In this document: positions 1 to 8,173 of the stretch, one piece after another
Layout of the letters: every line of letters begins with the position of its first letter
Numbering within the stretch: position 1 is the stretch's first letter
DNA from: Planctomycetaceae bacterium
GTDB taxonomy: Bacteria; Planctomycetota; Planctomycetia; Gemmatales; Gemmataceae
Direction of reading: 5' to 3'
Length of the DNA stretch: 64,000 nucleotides
Assembly: GCA_013823135.1 (NCBI GenBank)
Contig: PNLP01000024.1
Coordinates: 1-64,000 of the forward strand
Position numbers and translations under genes: made by a program
The notes under the pieces: model-generated
The model's database searches: none
Told to the model about the DNA's origin: nothing
The model's input: only the letters and a program-made list of their open reading frames with translations

Positions 1-1312
1 CCGCGTAGATCTGCGTGACGTCGGCCCTCGAGTGCCCGAGAAGAACCTGAGCGGCCTCCAAACCATGGTCCTCGCGGACCGTGGTTGCGAATAGGTGACG
101 GATTTGGTTCGGGTGCCAATGCGGAACGTTCGCCCGCGCGGCGGCGTCGGCGACGGCATTGGCGTACCGCTCGGGGCTGAAGCTGTCTCGTGGCTGTCGC
201 TTCGGTTTCGCGCACCGGCGGTTGTTCTGGCTGGGCTGAACCTTCGTCTTGCGCTTCGCCCGCATCTTCGCGTACCGCTCTGCTCGCGCTTGCCTCGGAC
301 TGAACGTTGTGGCCAGTGGATCGACAACGCAGCCGCCCACGAGTTCCACGGTACGGCCGGTGTCCCTGAGCAGTTCCGCGTCATGCTCCCGGCCTGCTTC
401 CTGGTAGGCGTCGGCCATTGCGAGCCGGGCGTTGCGGTCTCCGGCGAGGTCGATAGTCTCCCACCCCCGCGGCGGTGGGCGGGTGCCGACGAGGAACTCT
501 TTCAACACGGTCTGGGTTTTCGGTCCCAGGGGGATGACAAGTTTCTTACCGTGGTGCCTTGTTTTGTGCCGCGACGGCCGGTACAGCCAGATGTCCTTCG
601 TGCGGTCGATCTGAGCGAACGTGATCGCCGCCGCTTCGCCCGGTCGAATTCCGGTCAGCATCTGAACTTCGACCATAGCTCGAAGCGGCCTGCTCATGTG
701 GGGCAGAGTAGCACGAACATGGGCGGGATCGCCCGGAAGGACGGGTTTACTCTCCCGGGCAGCGGTTCGCCCGGCTTGAAGCCCCTTGAGCGTCCGGAGT
801 GCCGTATAGACCTCGACGGGAACCAATTCCTCCGAAGCCGCCCAGCGGAACACCCGCTTGACGCGGTCGATCCGCTTATTGATGAGCGTCCGACACCAGT
901 CCGAATTGAGCATCTGCTGACGCACGTTCTTCAAGGCCCGTGGCCCGAACTCACCCGCGCGTGTCAGGTCGTACAGACTTCGCAGGGGTGCGAGGCTCGC
1001 CTTCAGTTCTTTCACCTCAGAGGTTGGCGTTCCGTCGGGGTGCCGGTAGTGCAATTCGGCGTGTCTCATGAAAGCGAGCAGCACCTCGCTCACGGTGCGT
1101 TCGCCCGCCCGCGCAGCTGGTGTTGACGCGATGGCAGCCCCGACCGTTTGGAGATCGGCCAGGACGCGACGGTACGCTTCCTGACTTTCGGGGGTTCCGT
1201 ACTTGCCCAGGTAGATCATTCGTCGCGAGCCGCCGGAACTGACCCGAACAAATGCTTGTCCGGTGGACTTGTGGTGGGCGTAGGCGGGGACGTGGTTTGC
1301 TTTGCGAGGCAT
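1..1312 (-). CDS. Tyrosine recombinase (phage-type integrase), 3' end cut by window edge
   Basis: The frame starts at an ATG at 1312 (MPRKANHVPAYAHHKSTGQA) and stays open to the window edge, giving about 437 residues. The C-terminal catalytic block is visible: WHPNQIRHLF, then LEAAQVLLGHSRADVTQIYA, with the HxxR box, the second histidine and the nucleophilic tyrosine all present. Only the last few residues should be missing. It is clearly homologous along its length to the integrase at 15249-16607, which is 452 residues. It should integrate and excise its island at the tRNA-Asn 3' end, whose duplicated half lies about 110 bp upstream of its start. Confidence 0.93.
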   Translation of the reverse strand, partial: MPRKANHVPAYAHHKSTGQAFVRVSSGGSRRMIYLGKYGTPESQEAYRRVLADLQTVGAAIASTPAARAGERTVSEVLLAFMRHAELHYRHPDGTPTSEVKELKASLAPLRSLYDLTRAGEFGPRALKNVRQQMLNSDWCRTLINKRIDRVKRVFRWAASEELVPVEVYTALRTLKGLQAGRTAARESKPVLPGDPAHVRATLPHMSRPLRAMVEVQMLTGIRPGEAAAITFAQIDRTKDIWLYRPSRHKTRHHGKKLVIPLGPKTQTVLKEFLVGTRPPPRGWETIDLAGDRNARLAMADAYQEAGREHDAELLRDTGRTVELVGGCVVDPLATTFSPRQARAERYAKMRAKRKTKVQPSQNNRRCAKPKRQPRDSFSPERYANAVADAAARANVPHWHPNQIRHLFATTVREDHGLEAAQVLLGHSRADVTQIYA

Positions 1313-1420
1313 AAGGAAACTCGGATATGGTGTAGGACTACACCACTTCCCGACGATTCCGACCCCGCTCCAGACCACCTGGAGGTAAGCGTAACTGCTT
1401 CGGCCGAAAGGACTTGTGAA

Positions 1421-1465
1421 CAGCTCCCCGAGTAGGACTCGAACCTACAACAAACCGGTTAACAG
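1421..1465 (-). repeat. att direct repeat: duplicated 3' half of tRNA-Asn
   Basis: These 45 bases are identical to 16713-16757. They reproduce the tRNA-Asn from the anticodon loop through the T-arm and the 3' acceptor strand. The 5' half of the tRNA is absent here, so this is not a gene. It marks the boundary shared by the island to the left and the 15.3-kb island to the right. Confidence 0.93.
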
Positions 1466-1780
1466 GCAGAGGAAACCACTACGGCGATGGTCGCGAACAC
1501 CTTGAATTCCCAGCACTCTATCACATCTCACGCCCGACGCAAGCGGATAGATTTGGAGCAAGAAACAAGGGGCTCTTGCGGTATTTTCGCTGTGCTGCGG
1601 TAACGCGCGGTATGAGATGTGAACAGGCGCGAACGCCGGGATGATGTGCGCACCCGGAGTAGTGTTGGGGAGCCATACCGCAGGATGCGCGGTATAGGAG
1701 TGGCCCCATTTGGTAGATACTTGAGAGCAGTTGAATCTGCTGGTGTTCGCATCGGGAGTGCGGTAGGTTGCCGTGTGGGT
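1466..1780. other. Non-coding stretch next to att site
   Basis: I see no convincing gene between the att copy and the plus-strand gene at 1781. Short open frames on both strands lack recognisable features. It probably holds the promoter of the gene at 1781. Confidence 0.4.
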
Positions 1781-2359
1781 ATGTCGCCAGTCGTCACAAT
1801 AAAAGTGGCAAGGAATAGGCCAGAGAACAGGGGCATTGCCTTGGACAACGCAAATCTCTCGGGAATCCTATCTGACACTGGCAATCGAACGTTCTGGATC
1901 AAGCCGGTTGGTCTCCCTGGTACACTTCCGACTGGCACTGAGACGTACAACACCGATCCCCAACGTGTGGACTTCTCCGTTCGCCCAGTGTCAGTCCAAC
2001 TTAGGGACGTGTTCCTGGCGTACCGAGTTGGGGACTTGCGTTTGATGTATGTTGGAGAGTGCGATTCCGAGATGCGCCAAGCAACAGCGGATGAGATAGC
2101 CCTAAACCCGAATCGGGGCCGGTGGCCATGGTACTTTGAAGCGAAGAACCTCACACCAGAGTACGGCAGTGTATGGTTGCAACATGACCTGAGACCGGTT
2201 CGGCTTGTGGAAGAGTTCAACGCGCTAAACCCTGGCGCTACAGCGAGACTCAACGGCTTGATGTATGGCCGCGACAGACTCCGAGTGGCACGCACGTTCG
2301 CAGAGTTTATCATCAGAAGGGTTATGGCACTTCCACAGGTGGAGAGTGATCCCGCCTAA
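1781..2359 (+). CDS. Putative EVE/PUA-like domain protein
   Basis: The frame codes for about 192 residues from the ATG at 1781 and is open further upstream, so the start is uncertain (a GTG at 1775 is also possible). Its pattern (FWIKPVGLP near the start, YRVGDLRLMYVGE, then RWPWYFEAKNL and a late basic helix) resembles EVE/PUA-like nucleic-acid-binding domains, some of which read modified bases and occur in restriction or defence genes. That resemblance is an impression from motif spacing, not a proven match. A 261-codon frame on the opposite strand covers the same bases and is less protein-like. The gene sits alone beside the att site, a usual place for cargo. Confidence 0.5.
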   Translation: MSPVVTIKVARNRPENRGIALDNANLSGILSDTGNRTFWIKPVGLPGTLPTGTETYNTDPQRVDFSVRPVSVQLRDVFLAYRVGDLRLMYVGECDSEMRQATADEIALNPNRGRWPWYFEAKNLTPEYGSVWLQHDLRPVRLVEEFNALNPGATARLNGLMYGRDRLRVARTFAEFIIRRVMALPQVESDPA

Positions 2360-2491
2360 CGGGAAATACAGGGGCGGTGTCTGGCCGGTTGCGGCTCATC
2401 TGGCACCGGGGCGACGTGGTGAACAGCGTGACAGTCGCGGGCTGGTGGGAAGTGCGGATTGAAGAAGTGAGGTAGCCGTCAACAATCCCAG

Positions 2492-2968
2492 CTAGCCGAG
2501 TGGAGCGGTGCTTGTGGGTTCAGCCGGTTGTTCAATCTTGACATTCAGCAGGTAGCTTTGCGTTAGCCACTTCTGCGTGCCAACCTTGCGAACCCGGCCT
2601 TCGATTACCGCAACCCCTCCCTTTGGCCAGGTGATTGCCTCTTCCAAGCGGATCTGGAACCGTTTGGCGAGATGTGGCAGTATGAACTGAAACTCAGTTT
2701 TTGCGAATGGCATTACAGAACCGTCGGGGTGCTGTAGCTCAAGTTCGAACTCGAACTTGTCGTCGAAACTATCACCCTTTCCCAAGTCAATCGCCCAGCA
2801 CGAAAGGACAGCCATCGGGCGGAAGGCAAAAAACGCCACCCTGCCCGGCGCGGGTGCGGGGAGTTTTAAAACCGTGATCGTGTCTACCACTTCGTAAATA
2901 CTGACGAGTTTTGTATCCTCGTCGACCGAGTACGAGTGAGACAGGAGTTGGTACACGGGACGAGGCAT
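2492..2968 (-). CDS. Hypothetical protein, third gene of a coupled cargo operon (DUF6941-like?)
   Basis: This 158-residue protein looks soluble and beta-rich, with no signal peptide or membrane helix. It begins MPRPVYQLLSHSYSVDEDTK and has a core FRPMAVLSCWAID followed by a strand-rich part. The opening pattern (sensor-like SxSVDxxTxLxSIYEV) recalls DUF6941 proteins, but I hold this loosely. Its ATG overlaps the stop of the upstream gene (TGATG at 2966-2970), so the two are probably translationally coupled. No function can be given. Confidence 0.65.
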   Translation of the reverse strand: MPRPVYQLLSHSYSVDEDTKLVSIYEVVDTITVLKLPAPAPGRVAFFAFRPMAVLSCWAIDLGKGDSFDDKFEFELELQHPDGSVMPFAKTEFQFILPHLAKRFQIRLEEAITWPKGGVAVIEGRVRKVGTQKWLTQSYLLNVKIEQPAEPTSTAPLG

Positions 2969-3432
2969 CAGTACAGCCTTGAGGCTTCTGCCCCTTTCGA
3001 TCGTGGCGGCGGTAAGTTCATCGACGCAGTCGCAGGGGCTGCGGTCGACTGTGTAACACGGGATGGCAACTCCGGATACACCATCACACCTTGCTGAGGG
3101 AGGACGGCGCGTGGAATGTCAGCGATTGCGACATCCCAACACTTGATCGGTTCCGGTTCAGGTGAGACGTCGTAAATCCAACCGCGAGGCTGATTAAGCA
3201 CACTCCACACGTCGCACCACCCGAGTGTGAGAGCGCTTGCGACGGCCAGATCCGCGCGGACGACGAGAAACCGGCGAACGCCTCTGTCCTCACCACACTG
3301 GTAGGCCAAGAACTGGCCGCCTCGACCGTCGCCGACTGTGAAGATCCGCGGGCCGTCGAAGTCGTACAGCACCTCATCCGGCTTCAACGGAAGCCAGTTT
3401 GGGTTGGCAACAACTCCCTTCAGGGCCCACAT
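2968..3432 (-). CDS. Hypothetical protein, second gene of coupled cargo operon (DUF6575-like)
   Basis: The protein has 154 residues. Its first half, LKPDEVLYDFDGPRIFTVGD followed by GQFLAYQCGED and later GWIYDV, resembles DUF6575 proteins, whose function is unknown; this is a motif-level impression. The C-terminal 50 residues are low complexity, rich in Pro, Ala and Ser. Both ends overlap neighbouring genes (TAATG with the upstream gene, TGATG with the downstream gene), so three genes form one translationally coupled unit. Confidence 0.68.
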   Translation of the reverse strand: MWALKGVVANPNWLPLKPDEVLYDFDGPRIFTVGDGRGGQFLAYQCGEDRGVRRFLVVRADLAVASALTLGWCDVWSVLNQPRGWIYDVSPEPEPIKCWDVAIADIPRAVLPQQGVMVYPELPSRVTQSTAAPATASMNLPPPRSKGAEASRLY

Positions 3433-3839
3433 TACCTTGTCTCCACTGTTACGAAACCTTCGTGCCTCACAACACCATCATATGCCCACCACGTCGTGTG
3501 GGAGGGTTTGCCGGTTTGCTTGGTCACCCCATGCGCCGCGGTGAGTATACCGCGCGCGATGAAGTGCGGCATTCCCGGAAACAGATTCATTCGGTGTATT
3601 GCGTGCTCCAAAACGCGGAATACCGAAATACCGTGACTCTTGCACAGTGTGGAAGCAGTGACAGGCTCCCTCAAAGGGCATCCATCCTCGTGGTATGTCA
3701 GAAAATCCGCGGCTTGAGGTGGGTTGCTCTGAGTGCAGCGGAACACAACACCGTCCGCCGGCTCAGACCCATCGAGCGGACACCTCGGTGGGAAGCATGG
3801 TGGAAACTTCTGCGCATCGGCCGCACCTTCCATCTCCAT
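3432..3839 (-). CDS. Hypothetical protein, first gene of coupled cargo operon
   Basis: From the ATG at 3839 the protein has 135 residues; an upstream TTG at 3869 would add ten. A central pattern DGVVFRCTQSNPPQAADFLT, then CKSHGISVFR and RHEGFVTVET at the end, looks like a folded domain, but I do not recognise the family. Its stop overlaps the start of the next gene (TAATG at 3430-3434). Together with the two downstream genes it is a compact three-gene unit of unknown role, placed near one end of the island where accessory genes collect. Confidence 0.62.
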   Translation of the reverse strand: MEMEGAADAQKFPPCFPPRCPLDGSEPADGVVFRCTQSNPPQAADFLTYHEDGCPLREPVTASTLCKSHGISVFRVLEHAIHRMNLFPGMPHFIARGILTAAHGVTKQTGKPSHTTWWAYDGVVRHEGFVTVETR

Positions 3840-4129
3840 AACCCCAGGAGCCCGTGGCGTGAACCCCAACTCGGCACAGGATGGAGGAAAGATATCCGCG
3901 TGGTGTTCGGGCGGAAAGTGAAATGTTTCTTGCGCAGAATTTCTGGAAGATCACAGCCCGGAGCAATCGCACCGGGCCGTTCGGGTTGCCGAGCTGGCCG
4001 GCGGTCGCGGGTAGGCGTCCGGTTATGTCGCCACCCGCTTCACCTGCGCCAGCTCGGTTAGCGATCACACACCGTAAGGTAGAACCACGTCGGTGAAGTA
4101 GGCGAGCGCCCACGCGAACCCGTGGAGGC
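3840..4129. other. Intergenic region between cargo operon and structural-like genes
   Basis: No convincing gene is seen in these roughly 290 bases. It lies between two minus-strand units and probably holds the terminator of the protease operon and the promoter of the cargo operon. I could not mark a definite hairpin with a T-tract. Confidence 0.35.
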
Positions 4130-4411
4130 TCACCTGTGGAAGCCAATCGCGCCCCGGAATCGCGCACGAGGGGAAACGCGGGCTTGCAGTTCGACAACGC
4201 GGCGCTGCCCTGCTCGAGTCAATCCTGTGATGTGGTTCCCGCTGCTGATGACGTAGCCAGCTCGGCGAAGCGATGACAGGAGCACGGGCGAAATCGGGGC
4301 GGCAAGGATGAGCTCGCCGTTGAGCACACGGGCGAGACGGAGCAACGCGGTATCTTCGGCGGTGGTGCCGACGCTCTGAACTGGTCGGGCCGCGGTTCGT
4401 GGCGGGATCAT
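4130..4411 (-). CDS. Small hypothetical protein after the protease-like gene
   Basis: A 93-residue protein starting MIPPRTAARPVQSVGTTAED, with a leucine-rich helical middle and an Arg-rich end. The ATG lies 16 bp after the stop of the protease-like gene, with GAGGAC upstream as a possible ribosome binding site, which suggests one operon. A competing frame of 117 codons in the same place is arginine-rich and looks like a shadow. A gene following a prohead protease would normally be the capsid gene, but this one is far too small. Confidence 0.5.
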   Translation of the reverse strand: MIPPRTAARPVQSVGTTAEDTALLRLARVLNGELILAAPISPVLLSSLRRAGYVISSGNHITGLTRAGQRRVVELQARVSPRARFRGAIGFHR

Positions 4412-4426
4412 GGGTCATGTCCTCAG

Positions 4427-5662
4427 TCAGTGGAGCCGAACGAAAGTACCGTTGAAAGCGGGCGTGGCAGCGATCGAGATTTCTCGAAGGAATCCCGCAC
4501 CGACGACAAGAACCGGTTTCCCGCGGGTCTGTTCCCTACGGGAAAGGGTCGCGGTGATTCCCGGTGAGCATCCGGAAAGCTCGGGATGGTCGGCGATGAA
4601 CCGCATGGCGGATCGGCCGCGGATGGTCGCGGGATTGGTTTTCCAGAACACCCCGCCGGGCTCCTCCCAGACGATCAACGAACGGTCAGCGGTGGAAGCC
4701 AACTCCCGCCGGTAATCGTGCGCGACGAGTAACCGGATTGCGTCCGTTTGCGGTCGGGCATTGGTTCCGAGTAGTGCGGCGGTGAGCGACCCACGAGCAA
4801 TCAACGTGTGAACCGCTGAAGCGGGGTCGGGACTGGTCACGGGGCCATCGGAGACAACCCCGAACGGACAAGCGCGGCCGGAAGCGTACACAGCGTTCGG
4901 GCATCGCGGCGGCTTGGGCCTCGGTGGCGTCGGCATGGTCGCGGTCCGGGCCGGCTTCGCTGTGGTCGTGTTGCCGATTCGGTTTGGCGTCATTCGCACA
5001 AGTGCGGGCGATCGAACCGCGGCGACCGGCCGCGGCCGCGGCGATGAGTTGATCGGGTTTCGCTTGAACCGGTTCGCGACCACTACGGACGTTTGCCGAT
5101 CGCCACCCAGCACGACGAAACTCAATTCGCGGAAGCGGCAACCGCGGCCGATCGAACACGGGCCGGGGTATTGGCGTCCCCAATTCGCAATCCCGATCTC
5201 ACCCTCTCGCACGGTCTCAACAGTCGCGGGGTCGGCTCCTACGCTGGCCTGCCACGGGTAGCCGGATTGCGCGTATTGCAAAACTTGTGCGGCGCAACCC
5301 CTGGCAACACCCGGACTGAGGAACGCGCCGGCGGCGATGAGATGACCGCGGTTTATCGTGAGAGAATCGACGTGGCCGACAACGGAACCGATCTCGGGCA
5401 GGTGGTCGTAAAGCGCGGGGATCCGCTGTTGTGACAAATCCGCGGTTTCAAGATCGACTACCACAGGAACGGCCGACGAATCCAACCGCATCGGCTCCCC
5501 GGTGTAAGCCACCATTGAGAACCTCGCGGGCTTCGCCTTCGTCGCGCCGGCCGCGCCTGTGATGACCACAGGGCGGGGGCTTGAGAGATGAACGCGCGTC
5601 GGCCGACGTTGAGGAACGCGGCCGACGTTGGGGCTGTTCTTCTTGAACACGAGCGCGGGCAT
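4427..5662 (-). CDS. Prohead-protease-like protein with two protease-like regions
   Basis: The frame is open from 5923, but the likely start is the ATG at 5662 (MPALVFKKNSPNVGR), giving 411 residues; the extra N-terminus would be Arg-rich and antisense to a neighbour. Residues about 50-200 (LYDHLPEIGSVVGHVDSL, GYPWQASVGADP, LSFVVLGGD) resemble Mu-type/HK97-type phage head maturation proteases. A central Pro/Arg-rich linker follows. The last 120 residues (ADHPELSGCSPGITATL, FLREISIAATPAF) again look like an S78-type protease end. Phage prohead proteases trim capsid and scaffold proteins. Two such regions in one chain are unusual. No capsid gene follows. Confidence 0.65.
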   Translation of the reverse strand: MPALVFKKNSPNVGRVPQRRPTRVHLSSPRPVVITGAAGATKAKPARFSMVAYTGEPMRLDSSAVPVVVDLETADLSQQRIPALYDHLPEIGSVVGHVDSLTINRGHLIAAGAFLSPGVARGCAAQVLQYAQSGYPWQASVGADPATVETVREGEIGIANWGRQYPGPCSIGRGCRFRELSFVVLGGDRQTSVVVANRFKRNPINSSPRPRPVAAVRSPALVRMTPNRIGNTTTAKPARTATMPTPPRPKPPRCPNAVYASGRACPFGVVSDGPVTSPDPASAVHTLIARGSLTAALLGTNARPQTDAIRLLVAHDYRRELASTADRSLIVWEEPGGVFWKTNPATIRGRSAMRFIADHPELSGCSPGITATLSRREQTRGKPVLVVGAGFLREISIAATPAFNGTFVRLH

Positions 5663-5706
5663 GATGAACCCCACAGAGATCAAAGGACTACCACAGGCGG
5701 GGCGGA

Positions 5707-6393
5707 TCACACTGCCGCGGCTTCGAACCGTACCCGTTCCATCTCCGCGGTCACTTCGTCTTTCCTGGCCAGAATTGCGCCAAGCTCTTTTTTCAACTCG
5801 GGCGTTCTTCGCTTCGCCTGTGCGATGGGTTCGCGGTGGTCCCCATTTTCGCTGAACGCTTCTGCGTTCAAGTAAGGTTGATACTCCGCAATCCGCCGGC
5901 GAACTTCCTTCTCCTCTTGGCACAACGCTTCATAATGCTTGGTCAACTCCGCGGAGCGGGTGGCAAACTCCCGGCGCGGGCAATCCCTAAACAGGTTTTG
6001 TTCAGCATCCCCGGCTTCGCCTAACTTGCGGGTCGCCTCGGCCCACCTTGCGTAGATCGGGGCGCGGCGGGCTTCGATCTCAGCGGTGAGGCGGGCCAAC
6101 TCCTCATCCAATTCGGTCAGCTTCCCTTGGAGAGCTTCCCGCTCGGCGGTGATCCTGGGGATTGCGGCGACGAGGGCACGCCACTGAATCCGATCTTCGG
6201 CCTTCTCGATGTCCGCGTCAAACTGCTCGTAATTTCGGCCAACTTCAAGGATGAACGCATCGACCCAAGCGGGATCGACTTCTTTTCCGGCGGCACAATC
6301 GCGGACCAATTTCCAGTAATCGCGTTCGTGCTTTTCGGTACGGGCCGCGGCGAATTGACGGACCTGTTCAACGAGTGTGGCGGTTGCGGACAT
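5707..6393 (-). CDS. Coiled-coil hypothetical protein
   Basis: The protein has 228 residues and is strongly helical, with long heptad-like stretches rich in Glu, Lys, Arg and Ala (for example LTELDEELARLTAEIEARR and EKEVRRRIAEYQPYL). No signal peptide, membrane helix or enzymatic motif is visible. It lies 44 bp upstream of the protease-like gene and 9 bp after the zinc-ribbon gene, on the same strand, so it belongs to the same unit. A scaffold or structural role would fit the context, but that is inference only. Confidence 0.75.
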   Translation of the reverse strand: MSATATLVEQVRQFAAARTEKHERDYWKLVRDCAAGKEVDPAWVDAFILEVGRNYEQFDADIEKAEDRIQWRALVAAIPRITAEREALQGKLTELDEELARLTAEIEARRAPIYARWAEATRKLGEAGDAEQNLFRDCPRREFATRSAELTKHYEALCQEEKEVRRRIAEYQPYLNAEAFSENGDHREPIAQAKRRTPELKKELGAILARKDEVTAEMERVRFEAAAV

Positions 6394-6402
6394 TGAAGCC
6401 TC

Positions 6403-6681
6403 CTACTTGGTTGATGGGGCGGGTTTGGTCGGTTTCGGCGCGTGCGGTCTTCCGTCTCGGGGTATCGGTGGCATAGGCCGGTAAACGCCCACGATGGAGG
6501 GCAACGCGGCCGATGCGGTCACGAGGTCGATTTCCACAGTGGGGAAGTTCCTCAAACACCGCGGACAGCGACGACAACGGCGAAGAACACCGTCACCCAT
6601 GCGGCGAGTGAACGCGACCACGAGCGGGATTGGCTTCCCGCCACGGGTACATACGTCGCATGTAAACGCGGTCGCGGCCAT
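6403..6681 (-). CDS. Small zinc-ribbon protein, NrdR/Ogr-like
   Basis: The ATG at 6681 (MAATAFTCDVCTRGGKPIPL) gives 92 residues; the frame is open a further 22 codons upstream. Two cysteine pairs, CDVC near residue 8 and CPRC about 30 residues later, with FTRRMGDGVLRRCRRC and RNFPTVEIDL, resemble the zinc ribbon of NrdR or of the P2 Ogr/P4 Delta phage activators. The C-terminal third is Pro-rich. It may be a DNA-binding regulator of the morphogenesis-like genes downstream. An AT-rich repeat lies just upstream. Confidence 0.55.
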   Translation of the reverse strand: MAATAFTCDVCTRGGKPIPLVVAFTRRMGDGVLRRCRRCPRCLRNFPTVEIDLVTASAALPSIVGVYRPMPPIPRDGRPHAPKPTKPAPSTK

Positions 6682-6708
6682 TGTTATAACACCGTCCATT
6701 AGCGTGCA

Positions 6709-6735
6709 GTATACCATATACCATATTTGTATATC
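6709..6735. promoter_or_regulatory. AT-rich repeated motif upstream of the zinc-ribbon gene
   Basis: The unit ATACCATAT is present twice in overlapping tandem and is followed by TTTGTATAT, giving partial dyad symmetry in an otherwise GC-rich region. It is 28 bp upstream of the start at 6681, where a promoter or operator would be expected. Confidence 0.35.
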
Positions 6736-6762
6736 CGGCGTAAGCACAATTTTTCATAATAC

Positions 6763-7205
6763 CTACTTCGATTCAAACAACTTCGTGAACTCGGCAACGA
6801 TGGCGGGTATTGATTCGCCTTTCTTAACTCTGTCTCTAAGTCTAACAATATGCTCCCAGTTCATCTTCCCCAACATTGACAACATCGCGGGAACGTCGCG
6901 GTCGGATTGTTGACCGGGCCGGGGGTGGCGGTCGTCAAGAGCCCTATCAATCAAGTTCACTTCCTTACCATCCTTGCCTGTGAGATAGGCGTTCATCTCC
7001 CGGCCGTGACGGCGCTCGCGCTTGCACCACCCCCCCAGATGGGGCGACGGACCGCGGTTCGTACCAATGTCGGGAAGGAACCCTTCTCGGGATCGTAGGA
7101 CCGGGCAGACTTCCACAGGGCGAGCATCGCGGCCGACTCGAACTCAATGCGGAGAGCTGGCCGGCGTTTCACCGCCAGCAACGCCAGACTGCGGGCAAGC
7201 GGCAT
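6763..7205 (-). pseudogene. Sigma-70 region-2-like gene interrupted by a frameshift at a G7 run
   Basis: From the ATG at 7205 the frame gives a sigma region-2-like pattern (MLALWKSARSYDPEKGSFPT, LVRTAVRRPIW) and then runs out of frame at seven G's on the minus strand (7030-7036), stopping at 6993. The other frame, which ends at 6763, continues with CKRERRHGREMNAYLTGKDG and a helical tail EHIVRLRDRVKKGESIP. One extra G, or two fewer, would join them. It may be a real frameshift, a programmed shift or a sequencing error. No region 4 is visible. Coding signal extends upstream of 7205 to about 7316 without an ATG. Confidence 0.5.
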
Positions 7206-7564
7206 GTATGCGACGGCGAGGGCTTCCCGGTCGATCTCGGGCGCGGCCTGGGTGGAAGTGGCGTGGCGGGCGCGTTCATCCTGTGAACCCCGTGGGGAAG
7301 TGCCGATCGTTTCAGTTTACGCGATCCGGCGATTGATCGGAAGTGACGATGAGAAATGTGAATATGATCGGCAGGAACGATGATGACCACAGGCGGGAGC
7401 GGAACGTGGATAGTCAGACGGAAGATATACAAATAAACTTTGTTGTGCACTACGACTGTTCCCGTGGGTATGCTGCGCGATTTTTACCTCGGGAAGTACC
7501 TTGAGAAATCTTGTGGTACGTTTCTCGCTCTACCGTACCCAGTGAGCTTGACCGAGCTAGGCTA
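7206..7564. other. Intergenic region upstream of the sigma-like gene
   Basis: Apart from a possible extension of the sigma-like reading frame to 7316, I see no gene. It contains one copy of the TGACCACAGGCGGG repeat (7384) and an AT-rich part from 7425 that may carry promoters. Confidence 0.4.
7384..7410 (+). repeat. TGACCACAGGCGGG short intergenic repeat, copy 3
   Basis: TGACCACAGGCGGGAGCGGA here matches the copy at 14584 over about 20 bases. Related copies occur at 5564 and 5691 (plus strand), 13905, and 14140-14156 (inverted). All are at gene borders except the last, which is within a gene. Confidence 0.6.
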
Positions 7565-8173
7565 TTATCTTAGATCAATGTAAGCACATCGACCGCCCCT
7601 GCCAATAAACACCACGCTGGCAGGCGATCCACCAGGTGTTTTAATCTTGATACGTCCTGCTTCATAGTTCAACATAACAATCTCGCCGCTTTGTGTGATT
7701 CGAATATCGGTCGCTCGTCCGAAGTAACTTTCGATAGATTCCATCGGCTCCATTCGGAACTGCTCTATTAGCTGATCTTTCGTATATGTCCGAGAACTAA
7801 AAGGCCAGAAGTTCACACACATCACCAACAGTAAAATTACCCCGAAGGTATAGAAAAATGCACGCCCAATCTTTACCATTTCTTTCCCGTAACGTGGGCC
7901 GCACTTTCGTTCTACCCGCTCCTCTACGGAGTTGACCCACTTCCCCGCAGCCGAGGCCCACTTCTCTACAGCGTTTTGAGTTTGAGGGGCGGGCTCCTCA
8001 TCCAGCGACAAGGGTGCCAGTGTAGTTGCCGGTGTTTCCTCGGTCGTCTTTACGGGTGCTGGCCATCGCTTGATTGTTGCCTTGCATTGCGGGCAGGCGA
8101 GGGTTGAGCCTTCCAGAGACGGCGGTGCTTTTACGGTGGTCTCGCATGCTGGGCAGATAAAATCGGCACGCAT
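7565..8173 (-). CDS. Zinc-ribbon, single-pass membrane protein
   Basis: The protein has 202 residues. The N-terminus has two CxxC pairs (FICPACETTV and ACPQCKATI, residues 7-30), an MJ0042-type zinc ribbon common in planctomycetes. An acidic/Pro linker follows, then one membrane helix at about residues 104-124 (FFYTFGVILLLVMCVNFWPF). The C-terminal 75 residues (YTKDQLIEQFRMEPMESIES) look like a small SmpA/OmlA-like fold. TAGGAAACG upstream of the ATG is a plausible ribosome binding site. Its role in the island is unknown. Confidence 0.8.
   Translation of the reverse strand: MRADFICPACETTVKAPPSLEGSTLACPQCKATIKRWPAPVKTTEETPATTLAPLSLDEEPAPQTQNAVEKWASAAGKWVNSVEERVERKCGPRYGKEMVKIGRAFFYTFGVILLLVMCVNFWPFSSRTYTKDQLIEQFRMEPMESIESYFGRATDIRITQSGEIVMLNYEAGRIKIKTPGGSPASVVFIGRGGRCAYIDLR

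Larger units (their letters stand above)
1..1465. mobile_element. Right end of a genomic island in tandem at tRNA-Asn (partial)
   Basis: This stretch carries an integrase gene that reads leftward, followed by the att copy at 1421-1465. It has the same integrase-att arrangement as the end of the next island (15249-16757), and the sequence between integrase and att is also similar (near-identical short blocks from about 1379 and from about 16672). The body of the island lies to the left, outside the window. The arrangement suggests tandem integration of two related elements at one tRNA gene. Confidence 0.75.

Noticed and set aside
1421..1470. A second tRNA-Asn gene
   Set aside because: Only the 3' half is present; sequence after 1465 does not continue the anticodon stem.
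1528..2313. A 261-codon minus-strand frame opposite the EVE-like gene
   Set aside because: It is rich in Arg, Ser and Thr with no domain pattern, while the plus-strand frame reads like a folded protein.
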